Assembly: GCA_037013685.1 (NCBI GenBank)
Contig: CM072897.1
Span: 19,914,143 to 19,978,142 of the forward strand
Origin: Acridotheres tristis
Taxonomy: Eukaryota; Chordata; Aves; Passeriformes; Sturnidae
Direction of reading: 5' to 3'
Length of the DNA stretch: 64,000 bases
The translations under genes and the position numbers were made by a program. The number at the start of each line of letters is the position of its first letter. Positions within the stretch are counted from its first letter, which is position 1. Shown here one piece after another: positions 1 to 9,639 of this stretch. The notes below the pieces were generated by a model. The model worked only from the letters and a program-made list of their open reading frames with translations, made no database searches and was not told where the DNA came from.

Positions 1-22
1 GAGCCAGGTGACAGCGGGGAGG

Positions 23-3000
23 TCAGTTCTTGAACATGTCACACAGCAGCTTCTCCATGGGGGTGTTGCCGATGGTGCGGCGGAAGAAGAGCAGCTCCAC
101 GCGCTCCGAGGAGATGAAGCGCAGCGCTGGGAGGAGCAGCAGCAGCTTCCCAAACCTGGGGGATGGAGCGGTGGCCATGGGTGGGTGTCCCACCCCGGTG
201 TCACCCGTGAAGACGTGGGGACAGCAGTACCTGACAGGTTGCCCAGGGTAGTGGGAACGGTTGTGCTGGCCCAGCATCACCTGTGACTGGTCCTGCAGGT
301 TCTCCACCTGCTCAGGGTCCTTCAGGCCACGGGTCTCTGCAGGGACAAGGGGGTGACAGGCTGGGGAGGGGCATGGGGGATGGCCAGTGGTGGGTGCTGG
401 GGGTGGCCTCACCTGGTTTGAAGAGCACCACGGCCTTCATGCAGGCAAATTCCGTGGGGTCGACGGCCAATGCCTTGAAGCGGCCAAGGGTCTCCTGCAG
501 CGCCCGCATGTCCAGGGTGGCTGGCAGCAGCTTCCCAGGGGCCGGCTCTGAGACAGCCAGGAGTGGGCAGCTCTCCAGAGGCATGGACCACTGGATGGCA
601 CAGAGCAGGAACAGCTCACTCCATGCTTCCTCCAGCAGGATCACCTGGGCAGGGAACCCCAAAATCCCTGTCACCCCCAAAGTCTCCAGGACCTGTAGCT
701 ACCCCAGCTGGTTGGGCTGAGGAGCAACTGCAAGGGAACCCTAAGAATGTTGCGGAGATGCTCCAGCTACCTCAACTGGCTGCTACTTTTTTGGGGGTTC
801 CTTTTGCCCCTTGGGCAGATCCCCAACTCCTCGTGGAGATTGCCAACCCCACCTGGTCACGGAAGGGCAGGTTGGAGAAGACAGGCAGGTTCTTGGCCCA
901 TTTCACAGCCATGAAGAGGAGACGTGCTGAGGTCTCATAAATGTTTTCAGGGCTGGCTGCCGGGTACGGCGCCACCTGGTACTCGCCAGCCGCCCGCTCC
1001 GGCTCACTGCCCGTCACATCCACCGTCTCATCAGCTGGAGGAGTGGAAGAGGACACTGGTTGTCACCACACCATGGGGACATCTGCCGCCCACCCCTCTC
1101 TCCACTGGCAGCCGCTCACCGTCCTCAGGCTCCAGCTTGGCGCAGGTCTCGGCTGTCATCAGGCTGGCCATGAAGCGATGGTTGGTGGGTGGAGTGGGCG
1201 TTTGGGGACCCAGAGTGACAACGGCACTGGGACCACGAGGAGCCGGACAGGGTGATGGGGGGACCTCACATGTGGTGGCCACGTGCTCGGGGGGCAGTTC
1301 AGCATCCAGCTGGATGCTGTCCAGCTGGACCTGGGCTGTGCTGCGGGGCTGGCGCTCGTTCTGCACAGCTGGTGCAGAGAAGGTGGCATCAGCACCGGCC
1401 ACCCTGCTGTCACCCCCTGCTATTCATCACTGTTTATCCTCCCCCACCTTACCGTCCTTGTTCATGCCAGCCTGCAGGCACTTCTTGAGCCGGCAGGCCT
1501 GGCACTGGTTGCGGTGAGCCTTGTCCACTGGGCACAGTCCCGTCCCCGCCTGGCACCTATGGGGAGAGGTAGCACCTGGCTGCAGCCCCTGAGGTGGCCC
1601 CTGTCGCGGAGGAGGGTCCTCTCCCATAGGTACCATGTCTCCTTCCATGGGTTCCCTCCACTCAACAAGAGCCCCACCACTGTGGGCACCCTGTCCCCAA
1701 GAGGTGTTCTGTCCCCAGTGGGTGCCCTGTCCCAGTGAATGCTCTGCCTCAATGGGTGTTTTGGCCCCATCAGGGGGCTCTGGACACCCTCTCCACAGGT
1801 GCCTCTCCCCCTGCCCATCTGTCGCCTGCATGTTCCCCTGCCCCACCCATTGCCCATGCCCTGGGGTCCCTGGCTTGCTGAGTGTCGATCCCAGGGTACC
1901 CTACCCCACTGGGTGCCTGCCCCCAAGCTCCCTGTACTGCTGTGTATCCATCTGCAAGGTCCCTGTCACACAGGGCATCCATCTCTTCCTTGCTGGGTGT
2001 CCCATGGGGTTCCTGCTCTGCTAGGTGCCTGTTCCCCCCACTCCTGCCCCACTGTGTCCATCCTCTGGATCCCTGACTCCCTAGGTGGTCATTCCTGGGG
2101 TCCCTGCCTTGCAGGGTGTCCTTTCCTCCATGGTGTCTGTCCATGGGACCCTGGTTCTTGCCTCCCTGGACGCCCATTCGCAGGGTCCCTGCCCCTCTGG
2201 CTGCCCTCCCCCCATTCCCTGTCCCATGGGACTCCCACGCCTGTTCCCACCTGTAGATGAGCTTCCTGCGGACACTGCGCTTGAAGAAGCCGCTGCACCC
2301 GTTGCAGGCGTAGATTCCATAGTGCTTCCCACTGCTCGTGTCCCCGCACACCTTGCACAGCAGCACCGGACTCAGCTCTTTCCCGGGGGCCGGGCTCAGC
2401 CCTGTGCAAGTGGAACCGTCATGTCTGGGTTGACTCTGGGCATCCCAATATCCCTCATCTCGCCCACCAGACCCTGCTGCCTCCCAGCATCCTGGAGATG
2501 AGGTGGCCCCTGTCTCAGCTGGTTCAGCCCAGAGATGAATGGTGACACCTCAGGGACTCCACACGGGGTTCACTTCACCATCTTCCCACACCCCAGCAAA
2601 CAGAGTGATGCAGGATGAGCTCTCATAGGAATTTTGAAAAATAAAAAAGGGATGAAATGGTGTTCTTAGGATGGGGACACCAGGGGTCCCAGGAAGGGGA
2701 CTGAGCATCCCAGAGAAGGGCTGCAATCAGGGATGGGAGGTGTCCTGGAGAAGGGACAGCTCTGGAAACATGAGGCACCCTAGACAAGAGTCACAGCAGG
2801 GAACTCTGGAGATCCTGGTGAATGGTCAGGGACCAAGGATATCCAGGAGAGGGTTTTGACTGGGGACCCCAGAAATCCTGAAGAAGGAACACAAATGAGG
2901 ACCATGGATACCATGGAGAGGGTTGGGCACTGCAGGCATCCTGGCCTAGGGAAGGACCATGAGAGGGACTCAGCATCTTGGAGAAGGATGTCAGCTGAAG

Positions 3001-3494
3001 ACCAGAGGCATCCTAGAGGACTATGATGGAGACCCTAGGCACCCAGGATAAGAACCATGAAGAGAAGGGCAGCCATTCTGGAGAAGGCTGGCAATGGAGA
3101 ACCCAAACATCCCAAACAACTATGATGGGGACACTGGGTGTCTTGGAGATGAACCAAAATAGGGACCCCCAGATATCACAGAGAAGCACCACGATGGGGA
3201 CTAAAGGCATTCAAAAGAAGGCCATAATGATCCCAGGCATCTCAGAGAAAAACTGCAATGGAGGACCCCAAGTATTTCGGTGATTGACCATTACGGGGAT
3301 TCCAAATATCCCAGAGGAGATCCATGAAGAAGACCCCCAGGCATCTTGGGGAATGACCACAGCGGGGGCCCAGCCATCCCACAGAAAAACCCATGTCCCT
3401 CCATATCGCACCCGGCTCAGCGGAACTACCTCTTACCCGTGGCACTCTCATCCAGCCCGGCGCTCACCACCGACCCCGCCGGGGACGCAGCCAT
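23..3494 (-). CDS. NR2E3: NR2E3, photoreceptor-specific nuclear receptor (8 coding exons)
   Basis: Retinal orphan nuclear receptor of the NR2E group, which in vertebrates promotes rod and represses cone genes in the photoreceptor nucleus. Exons in coding order: 3437-3494, 2251-2401, 1453-1556, 1120-1368, 853-1034, 413-644, 231-336, 23-155. They total 1215 nt (404 aa plus stop) against about 410 in human, and every junction is GT-AG and in frame. The DNA-binding domain starts near residue 35 with two C4 zinc fingers and the P-box CNGCSG, followed by the NR2E signature KKCLQAGMN. Residues from about 205 form the ligand-binding domain, ending in the AF-2 region [10 protein letters not shown]. 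Exon 1 encodes only 19 residues beginning [11 protein letters not shown] chose that ATG because it has a good context and a GTAAG donor. This N-terminus differs from the human one as I remember it. The 3' UTR runs off the window. Identity is very secure; only the first exon is moderately so. Confidence 0.95.
1620..2230. repeat. Degenerate GC-rich minisatellite in NR2E3 intron 2
   Basis: On the plus strand, short pyrimidine-rich units such as GGGTCCCTGCC and GGTGTCC recur every few tens of bases through most of this intron (1557-2250). No unit is perfectly conserved. It gives rise to long spurious open frames on both strands, none of which I regard as coding. Confidence 0.6.
2670..3390. repeat. 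Degenerate minisatellite in NR2E3 intron 1
   Basis: Purine-rich units of roughly 50 bp with a core like GGGACCCCAGGCATCC followed by GAGAAGG repeat with many substitutions across most of intron 1 (2402-3436). The type is similar to the intron 2 array but the core differs. Confidence 0.6.
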
Positions 3495-3760
3495 CCCGCA
3501 CCCGGCGTTCCTGACCTATCCCTGTCCTGTCCCTCTGGATCCCTGCGGAGGGTCTGGCCAGGCGCTGGGCGCTCCGGCAGCTCTGCGGCCAGCGGGGCTC
3601 TTGCCTTGCTCTCTTCAAGGCGGCTTAGCGGCGGGCGCTGTGTAAGCAGCCGCCTCTTTGTCACCCTCTTAATCTTTAGTGTCTGCGTGGGGCGGGGGGG
3701 ATCAATCAGCCACGCGATGAAGAATTAAAAAGGTGCTGAGCCCCAGCCCTGTAACCCTAA
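3495..3760 (-). promoter_or_regulatory. Probable NR2E3 promoter and 5' UTR
   Basis: CpG-containing sequence directly upstream of the NR2E3 start codon. It includes TTAATC at 3669-3674, resembling an OTX/CRX homeodomain site, and TGCTGA at 3734-3739, resembling a MAF/NRL half-site. Regulation of NR2E3 by photoreceptor factors such as CRX and NRL is known in mammals. That these particular motifs are used is inference from position and sequence. No clear TATA box is seen. Confidence 0.5.
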
Positions 3761-3974
3761 ACCCCGCGACACCCAAGCCACCCCCCCGTGCCGCCGCGGG
3801 CACCGTGGAGGTGCCTCCCTGCCAGTGCCCCCCAAGCACTGCGAGGCCGAGATTGCGGCAGAGGTGGGAGATGGGCTGAGACCCCCCATATGTATCGTCC
3901 TACCCTCGGGACCCACCAGGTCCTGTAAGCGCATAAGCCCTTCACTAAGGCGGTTAGAGGGGAATAACGAAAAG

Positions 3975-4020
3975 TGGTAATTAAGGGGGGTAATTTCCCT
4001 GCCCCCAAGTAATTAATTAC
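3975..4020. promoter_or_regulatory. Cluster of homeodomain-type TAATTA motifs
   Basis: TAATTA at 3978-3983 and TAATTAATTA at 4010-4019 stand out in otherwise GC-rich sequence about 500 bp upstream of NR2E3. Such motifs are bound by many homeodomain proteins. Regulatory function is inferred. Confidence 0.35.
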
Positions 4021-4024
4021 AGGC

Positions 4025-5580
4025 CCTGATGGCGAGGGGAGGGGGGATGCTCGGTAGGGGCCCCGCTGTGCCTCACCATCCTCTCCCGGGGACGGGGGCC
4101 CCCACGGATGTTGGGGCTGCTGACACCGCAGAGGGTGGGGGCCAAGTGGCCCCCGGGGTTACGCAACCACCGCTAAACCCTCGAGGTGACAGGGCAGCAC
4201 AATTTGGGATTTGTGGGCTTTAGCCGCTAAACCAAAGCCCCCCTCCTCCCGCCCCCGCCCGCCCCGCTCAGGGGGGTGGCGAGTGGCCACCGTCACGGGC
4301 CCAGCTTGTCCCCAGGGATGGGCCAGGTTGAGGACAGAGGTTCCCGGCCTGCTGAGCCCCTTCCAGAGGGTCTCAGGGGTGTTGATGCTCTGAAGGTGTC
4401 CCAGGGGAGACGCACTGGCAGCAGGTCCCTGCTGAGGGCTGGCAGCAGTGATCCAGGGGCTGGGGGTCACCCCTCCGGTATCCCTGACTGATGTGTGGCT
4501 TCATCTCCGCTGCCTGCAGCATTCCTGCATTGTCCTGCCTGCAGCATGGCTCCATCCTCCTGCCTACAACCTACTTCCATCCCTTTTGCCTGAAGCGTTT
4601 CTTCATCTTAACTGTCTGCACTGTGGCTCACTTTATCAGCCTTGCCCGCACCATGTGTCGGTGTTCCCGTGTGCAGCAACATACCGTCACCCTTCTACAT
4701 TGCTCCACCATCCTTCCATCCCTGCCTGCACCATGACCCCATCCCTGCCTGCACCATGGCTCCATGCCCTCTGCCCCTAGACCCCTCCCACGCTGGGATC
4801 CCCCATTCCCCAGGGTCCCCTGTCCCACCCACAGCCCCCTGTCCTGACCCAGATCTCTGACTGCCACCATCTGCGGCAGTGGCTGCCTCCTCCTGCGGCA
4901 GAATTATGACGCTGGGCTAATGCGGAGGGAGCAAGCTGTCACCTCCCTGCCTGGCCCTTGGGTGCCTCCACACCTCACACCCATGGGTGAAACACTCCCC
5001 AGTGCCCGACCTGGGGGTGCCAGGAACACCTGCATCCCAGCATGCCAGCCCACCCATGGGGACACAGGCGGCAGAGGGGAGAAGGCAGCATGGCAATACA
5101 GCTGAGTCGGCTAATTTGCCCATCCCCTCCTCGCCGTTTGGTAAAAGCCAGCTCTGGAGCAGGGATTTGGGAGGGGGATTAGCTAGGCCAACCATCTGCT
5201 GCCAGCCAATCATCAGCACCCCCAGGAAAGCCAATAATTGCAAAAATATGGTTTCCCACCCCGTTTCTCCATTACACCCAGCTGGGTGCTGTTCCTATGG
5301 GAGGTTCCCGTGAAGCAGAACCCTGTCCTCTTCCCAGGGATGAGGGCTCCATGAGCACCCAACTGGGCGCTCATGGGAGCCCAACCCAGCTTGCTTTGGG
5401 TGCGACATAAGCAGGCCTAAGGCCACGGCCCAGGGGCTGTGGGTGGTGGGTGGGGGTGAAGGAGCAAATGTTAAAGCCCGAGGCAGGGTCGTGACTCGGC
5501 TCGGTGACAGATGCTGGGGCAGATGCCATGGGATTACCCAGCCTAAAACCTTGGGATCTGCCCCCCTTCCCTCCAGCAGG
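4025..5580. other. Intergenic stretch without recognisable gene
   Basis: GC-rich intergenic DNA. Between about 4490 and 4800 there are imperfect repeats around CTGCCTGCACCATGG and CTCCATCC. Short AT-bearing patches occur near 4900-4920 and 5105-5120. No open frame here resembles a protein I know. Confidence 0.5.
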
Positions 5581-5591
5581 CAGAGAATGTT

Positions 5592-5612
5592 TAATTAGTA
5601 ATTTACTAATTA
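5592..5612. promoter_or_regulatory. Perfect 21-bp palindrome of homeodomain half-sites
   Basis: The 10-bp arm TAATTAGTAA (5592-5601) is followed by one T and its exact reverse complement TTACTAATTA (5603-5612). Each arm contains TAATTA. The AT-rich palindrome sits in a GC-rich neighbourhood between NR2E3 and the LRAT-like gene. A dimeric homeodomain site is the obvious hypothesis; there is no direct evidence of function. Confidence 0.45.
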
Positions 5613-5799
5613 CCCAAAGATGCTGGCCATGCTCCTGCAGTCAGGAGCAGCCCCAGGGCTCCAGTCACCCTAATCCCACTGGCTGTGGGGAGCTGGTGGA
5701 TGCACCCTGGCCAGGGAGAGTTTGGCTGGGGATATTGAGTGATCCAGGGAAGCAATACTGTCCTGGCAGTCCCACTCCTCCTGGTGACAGCATGGAGTG

Positions 5800-6390
5800 G
5801 TGGGGAATGGGACAGGACAGTGAGGACAAGGAGTAGACAATGGGGACAAAGAGAATATGATGGGAATCAGGAGGGATACTGGGGACCAAGGGGAGATATT
5901 GGAGGCCAGGAGGGAATGATGGAGACCAAGAGAAGCCAATGGGGGAGGAAGGGGAGATGATGGGGACTAAGAGGTGATCACAAGGATCAGGAGGGGTTGA
6001 TGGGAACAAGGAGGAGGTGATGAGGACTGGGAGGCAATAATGAGGATCAGGAGGGGACAACCTGGATGTTTTGATGGTGACCCGGAGACAATGACAAATG
6101 TGGAGAGCAGTAGGTGACAGCAGTGACCGGGAAGGAATGGTTGAGACCAGGACATGACAATAGGGACCATGTGAGGATGATGGGGATCAGGAAGGTGTGA
6201 TGGAGATTATGAGGGGGAAGAGAGATGCAACAGGGGTGGATGGAGATCATGAGGGGATAATAAGGACTGAGATGGGATATTGGGGACTGGGAGGGGAGGA
6301 TGGGAATGAGAAGGGTGTGATGGGTACACGTGGACAGGACAACAGAGACCAGGATCAGAAGGGGACAAGATTAACAAGAAGATAACATGT
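5800..6390. repeat. Purine-rich minisatellite
   Basis: About twenty degenerate units near 30 bp, with cores such as GATGGGGACCAGGAGGG and GATGGGGATCAGGAGG. The plus strand is strongly purine-rich. Open frames here on both strands are compositional. Confidence 0.75.
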
Positions 6391-6479
6391 AGTTCTGGAA
6401 GGGTGGATGTGGGACTGTAGGTGGCTGGGAAGGGTTAATGTGGCCGCCTGCACTGAGCTGGGTCCAGGCCAGGCTCGGG

Positions 6480-6660
6480 TTTCACCTGTTTATTCAGCTC
6501 TTGTCTATTGGAGGCTCCTTGATAAATGATTCTTTGGAGGTTGCCCGATGACAGAGGGTGACAGTCACCCACCTGAGCCCTGCTAAAGCCTTACTGACCC
6601 TCGGCACCAGGATTAAAGTTTAATGTGATTCTGGAGCTGACCCCGGGCATGCACCATTCT
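6480..6660. promoter_or_regulatory. Candidate intergenic enhancer with OTX/CRX-like motif
   Basis: A short non-repetitive block between the purine-rich minisatellite and the LRAT-like gene. It contains GGATTA at 6610-6615 (the reverse of TAATCC, the OTX/CRX core), a TTTAATG patch, and repeated TGACAG/GTGACAGTCAC words near 6550. It lies about 3 kb upstream of NR2E3. Enhancer activity is inferred only from motif content. Confidence 0.3.
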
Positions 6661-7233
6661 GGGGCGACAGGGCTGGGGCCAGGCCGGTTGCCATCCCTAG
6701 GACATAGTGCTGGGTACAGACTGATGGCCCCCCAGGGCCAGTGGGTTTTGGCACCAAGAGGTGATTTGTCATAAACCTAGTGTTCACTGGTTACCAGGGC
6801 ATTGTGGCCGCAGAGCTGTTTCCTTTGGGGCCACTCAAGACGTTTGTGGATGAAATGTCACACCAGGTTGGGTTTGTCCCCCTGGGACTGGCCCTATAAG
6901 ATGGGCACAGTGCCACGGTGCAGCCGGTCTGGGCACATTCCCAGGCACTGGTGGATCCACGTGCCAGTGCCAAGAGCCACCGTGGTGCTTGCTGGGGCGG
7001 GCTGAGGTCCTGCCCCGCAGCCACCTTTGGAGCAGCAGCAGCTTGGGAAACAGTGGAGTGAGGGGACCTTGGAGGTGACCCCAAGGTGAAGCAGCAGGGC
7101 ACAGAACGAGCACTGAGGCTGCAGCTTGGGTTTCAGCAAGGTGACATGTCACCACAACTGCGGGGACAGAGAAGTCCCCGAGGTATGGAATACCTGTCCC
7201 CAGCTCGTGGGACATCGTGTTTTCTCCTTGCAG

Positions 7234-8615
7234 ATGAATCTCCTCGCCCAGGTAAAGGGGGAGTCGGAAGGAAGGACACCTGCATCCAGGTGATCCCACT
7301 CCTCTGCCATGGTACCCAGTGCCCCTGGACCCCACAGCTGGGACCTGCCTGGTGCTGGGTCTGGGCAGGGGGGGAGGGGGATGTGTGGCCTAGGAGGCTG
7401 GGCTAGACTGGACTGCTGGCAGAGATGGGTGGTGGCAGGGGATGGGTGTCAGAAGCAGACAGGCCCTCCCTCGTCTTGCCCTGCCCCCTCTCCCCACAGG
7501 CGAGCTCCTTCCTTCAGACCCTGCAAGCCCCGGACTGGCTGTTCCTCCAGCCTTGGCACTGGCTGGAGTCCTGGGTATGGCAGGTTTGGGGGTGCTGGCA
7601 TGAGAATCCCAGCCAGGTGCTTGGGCAGGGGGTGGCAGCAGCCCAGGCCAGGACTGAGCCATGACACAGGTGCCACTGTGGCTGATGCAAGGTGTCTGTC
7701 CCTCCAGGTGGGCAGCTCCAGGCAGGTAAGTGCTGGCATTGCCCCTGTGCCCTGCACTGCCTGTCTCACCCCTGGCACAACTGGGATGAATCCTGTACAC
7801 CCTGCTTTTTCCTCGGCACCTACGGGTGCTTCAGCACCTAGGGGAGGCAGCCCCTTCCCAGAGGGTTTCCATCCATGGAGACCCTAGACCCAAGCTGTGC
7901 TTAAGCCACCAAGGATGTGGCATAAGACAGCAGGTCAGTGATGCTGCCAGTGTCCCCAGGGCACCGGTGGCCCTGAAACATGGCTGGGTCCCCAGGCAGT
8001 GACTGGGGCAGTGACCACGGCAGGGTTCTTCCTCTGCGAGGGGCTGCTGGGACAACACTTCAATATGGTCCCCAACGGGGTGGCTGAGCCCCAGCCCGGG
8101 GACCTCTTCCTCTTCCCACTGGCCTCTGGGGGCCCTGGCTGGTGGGGTGCCCACGCTGGCATCTACTGCGGTGATGGGGAGATCATCCACCTGGAAGGTG
8201 AGCCCCAGGAGGTGTCATGGCACGGGGACATCTCCATGGAAGGGACATGGGGTATAGAGTCCACTTTGCCCTGCAGGCAGCTCAGGGATGTCACCATCAG
8301 GCATCGTGGCTAAGCACGGAAAGAGCCACCTCCTGCGGACACGGGGCCCGGCCAGGGTGCTCCGGAGGAAGGGGGGGCTGGACGTGGCTGCCCTGCAGCG
8401 GCGGATCCGGGCGGCCATGGACCAGCCAGTGGAGTACGATACCATCACCTGCAACTGCGTCCACTTCGCCCTCGCCCTCCTGGGGCTGGGCCACCTTGCT
8501 GGTGCCATGGTGGGTGCCACCACCAGATCAGGTGCCATCTGGGACACCTCGGCACCTGCTCCTGCCAAGTGTCACCAAGTGTCTTATTTCCCAGGTGTAC
8601 CCAGCACTGCAGTGA
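7234..8615 (+). CDS. LRAT/PLAAT-domain (NlpC/P60-like) acyltransferase-like protein
   Basis: Proposed exons: 7234-7251, 7500-7574, 7708-7725, 7996-8197, 8277-8509, 8595-8615 (567 nt, 188 aa). All have GT-AG borders and consistent phase. The domain begins at PGDLFLF. His90 lies in HAGIYCGDGEIIHL, His102 is twelve residues later, and Cys165 lies in NCVHFA. The 12-residue His-His spacing and the exon break just after the second His match PLAAT (HRASLS/H-rev107) enzymes, thiol phospholipase/acyltransferases acting on membrane phospholipids. Unusual points: NCVHF replaces the usual NCEHF, and only 23 residues follow the cysteine, so the usual C-terminal membrane anchor is missing or reduced to a short hydrophobic run. 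The three small 5' exons are inferred from splice signals alone. A shorter 128-aa form could start at the in-frame ATG at 8065, nine codons before the domain. Domain assignment is firm; the ends and the exact family member are uncertain. Confidence 0.6.
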
Positions 8616-8704
8616 TGGAGGTGACGGTGCTCCTGGGGAGCATGTGGGGCTGGAGCATCCTCGCCTGGAACTGCACCAGTGATTTGTCAATCCTCTTGTG
8701 TGGC

Positions 8705-8710
8705 AATAAA
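8705..8710 (+). terminator. Polyadenylation signal AATAAA of the LRAT-like gene
   Basis: Canonical AATAAA about 90 bp after the proposed stop codon, followed by a GT/T-rich stretch near 8735-8760. It supports a last exon ending near 8730. It argues against the long open frame that would read through the signal to about 8809. Confidence 0.6.
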
Positions 8711-8959
8711 CAGTTGCATGGAAACCCTGTGCCAACCCTGTTTGATTTGTTGTTTTCTCACTTTCCCAGAAGCCACTGTCAAGTGATGTCCCACCTTGAC
8801 ACACCTTGAAGGGAGAGGCTACTCTCTGCTCCCCATGGCCTCCTGAGACAAACATCTGCCTCTTTCACTGCTGGCATTTAATTTTGAGCATAAAAATGAA
8901 TATTCTGTGAACTGCTGTGTTGAAAATGGGCCAAAAGGCTGAATCAGGTCTGGCTGGAG

Positions 8960-9310
8960 GCTGGTGGTGTACCCCGGGGTCAACTCTGTGTCCAGTCCTG
9001 GTCAACCTCTTCATTACTGGTCCAGTTGATGGGATAGAGTGTATCTGCAGTGAGAGGGAGTGAGTCACCAACCCACAGTGATCCCCCTGAAGTGCTGGGT
9101 CCTGTGCTGGGCTCTCCAGCATGAGAGAGACAGGGACCTATTGGAGAGACACCACAAAGGGCCACCAAGGGTCTGGAGCAGTTCCCGTAGGAAGGGAAGC
9201 TGAAAGAGCTGGGGCAGCTCAGCAAGGAGAAGGGAATGTCCAGTGGGATTTTATCAGTGTTTATAGCGGGGAAGAAGGTGGAGTCTGGCTCTTCTCTGTA
9301 TCTCCTGAGG
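8960..9310 (+). mobile_element. CR1 LINE fragment
   Basis: The sequence follows avian CR1 from about 8965 (a version of 'ggggtcagtactgggtccagtcctgttcaacatcttcat') through 9160-9230, which matches 'ggccaccaag..ctggagcacctcc..gaaagctgaaagagctgggg..agcc..gagaag' in plus orientation. It is 5'-truncated, substituted and non-coding. Identified by memory of the CR1 consensus. Confidence 0.7.
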
Positions 9311-9639
9311 GTTGGGGTCTCCAGGAGAGCAGCAGGTTCCCAGAAGGTCTGAGATCCAAGCAGGGTTGGGGTTCCTGGGAGGGTTGTGGGATCCCAGGGA
9401 GGGCTGGAGTGAGTGTGTCTCTGGGCTGAAGATTAATTGCTGTCCATTAATTAGATGCTTTATCCAATTCTGCTACTTGAACCATGGCCATATTCCCTCG
9501 CTGCCTCACTCCTGTGGGATGGGGTGAGTGCATCTCCATCTGCACCAGCTCCAGGACTGGTCAGTTGGCTGGAGAAATAATAGGGGGAATATCTGCCAAT
9601 AGTATAAAGTACCTGGGGAAAAAATAAATCAAAGAAATG

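Noticed and set aside
1198..1270. Extra intron inside NR2E3 exon 4, using the GTGAGG donor at 1269
   Set aside because: The available acceptor would put the following conserved NHRFMASL sequence out of frame. The region reads through open and matches the length of the family hinge.
8288..8809. 173-aa continuous frame as the true end of the LRAT-like gene
   Set aside because: It reads through the AATAAA at 8705. Splicing 8509 to 8595 gives a stop at 8613-8615 before the signal.
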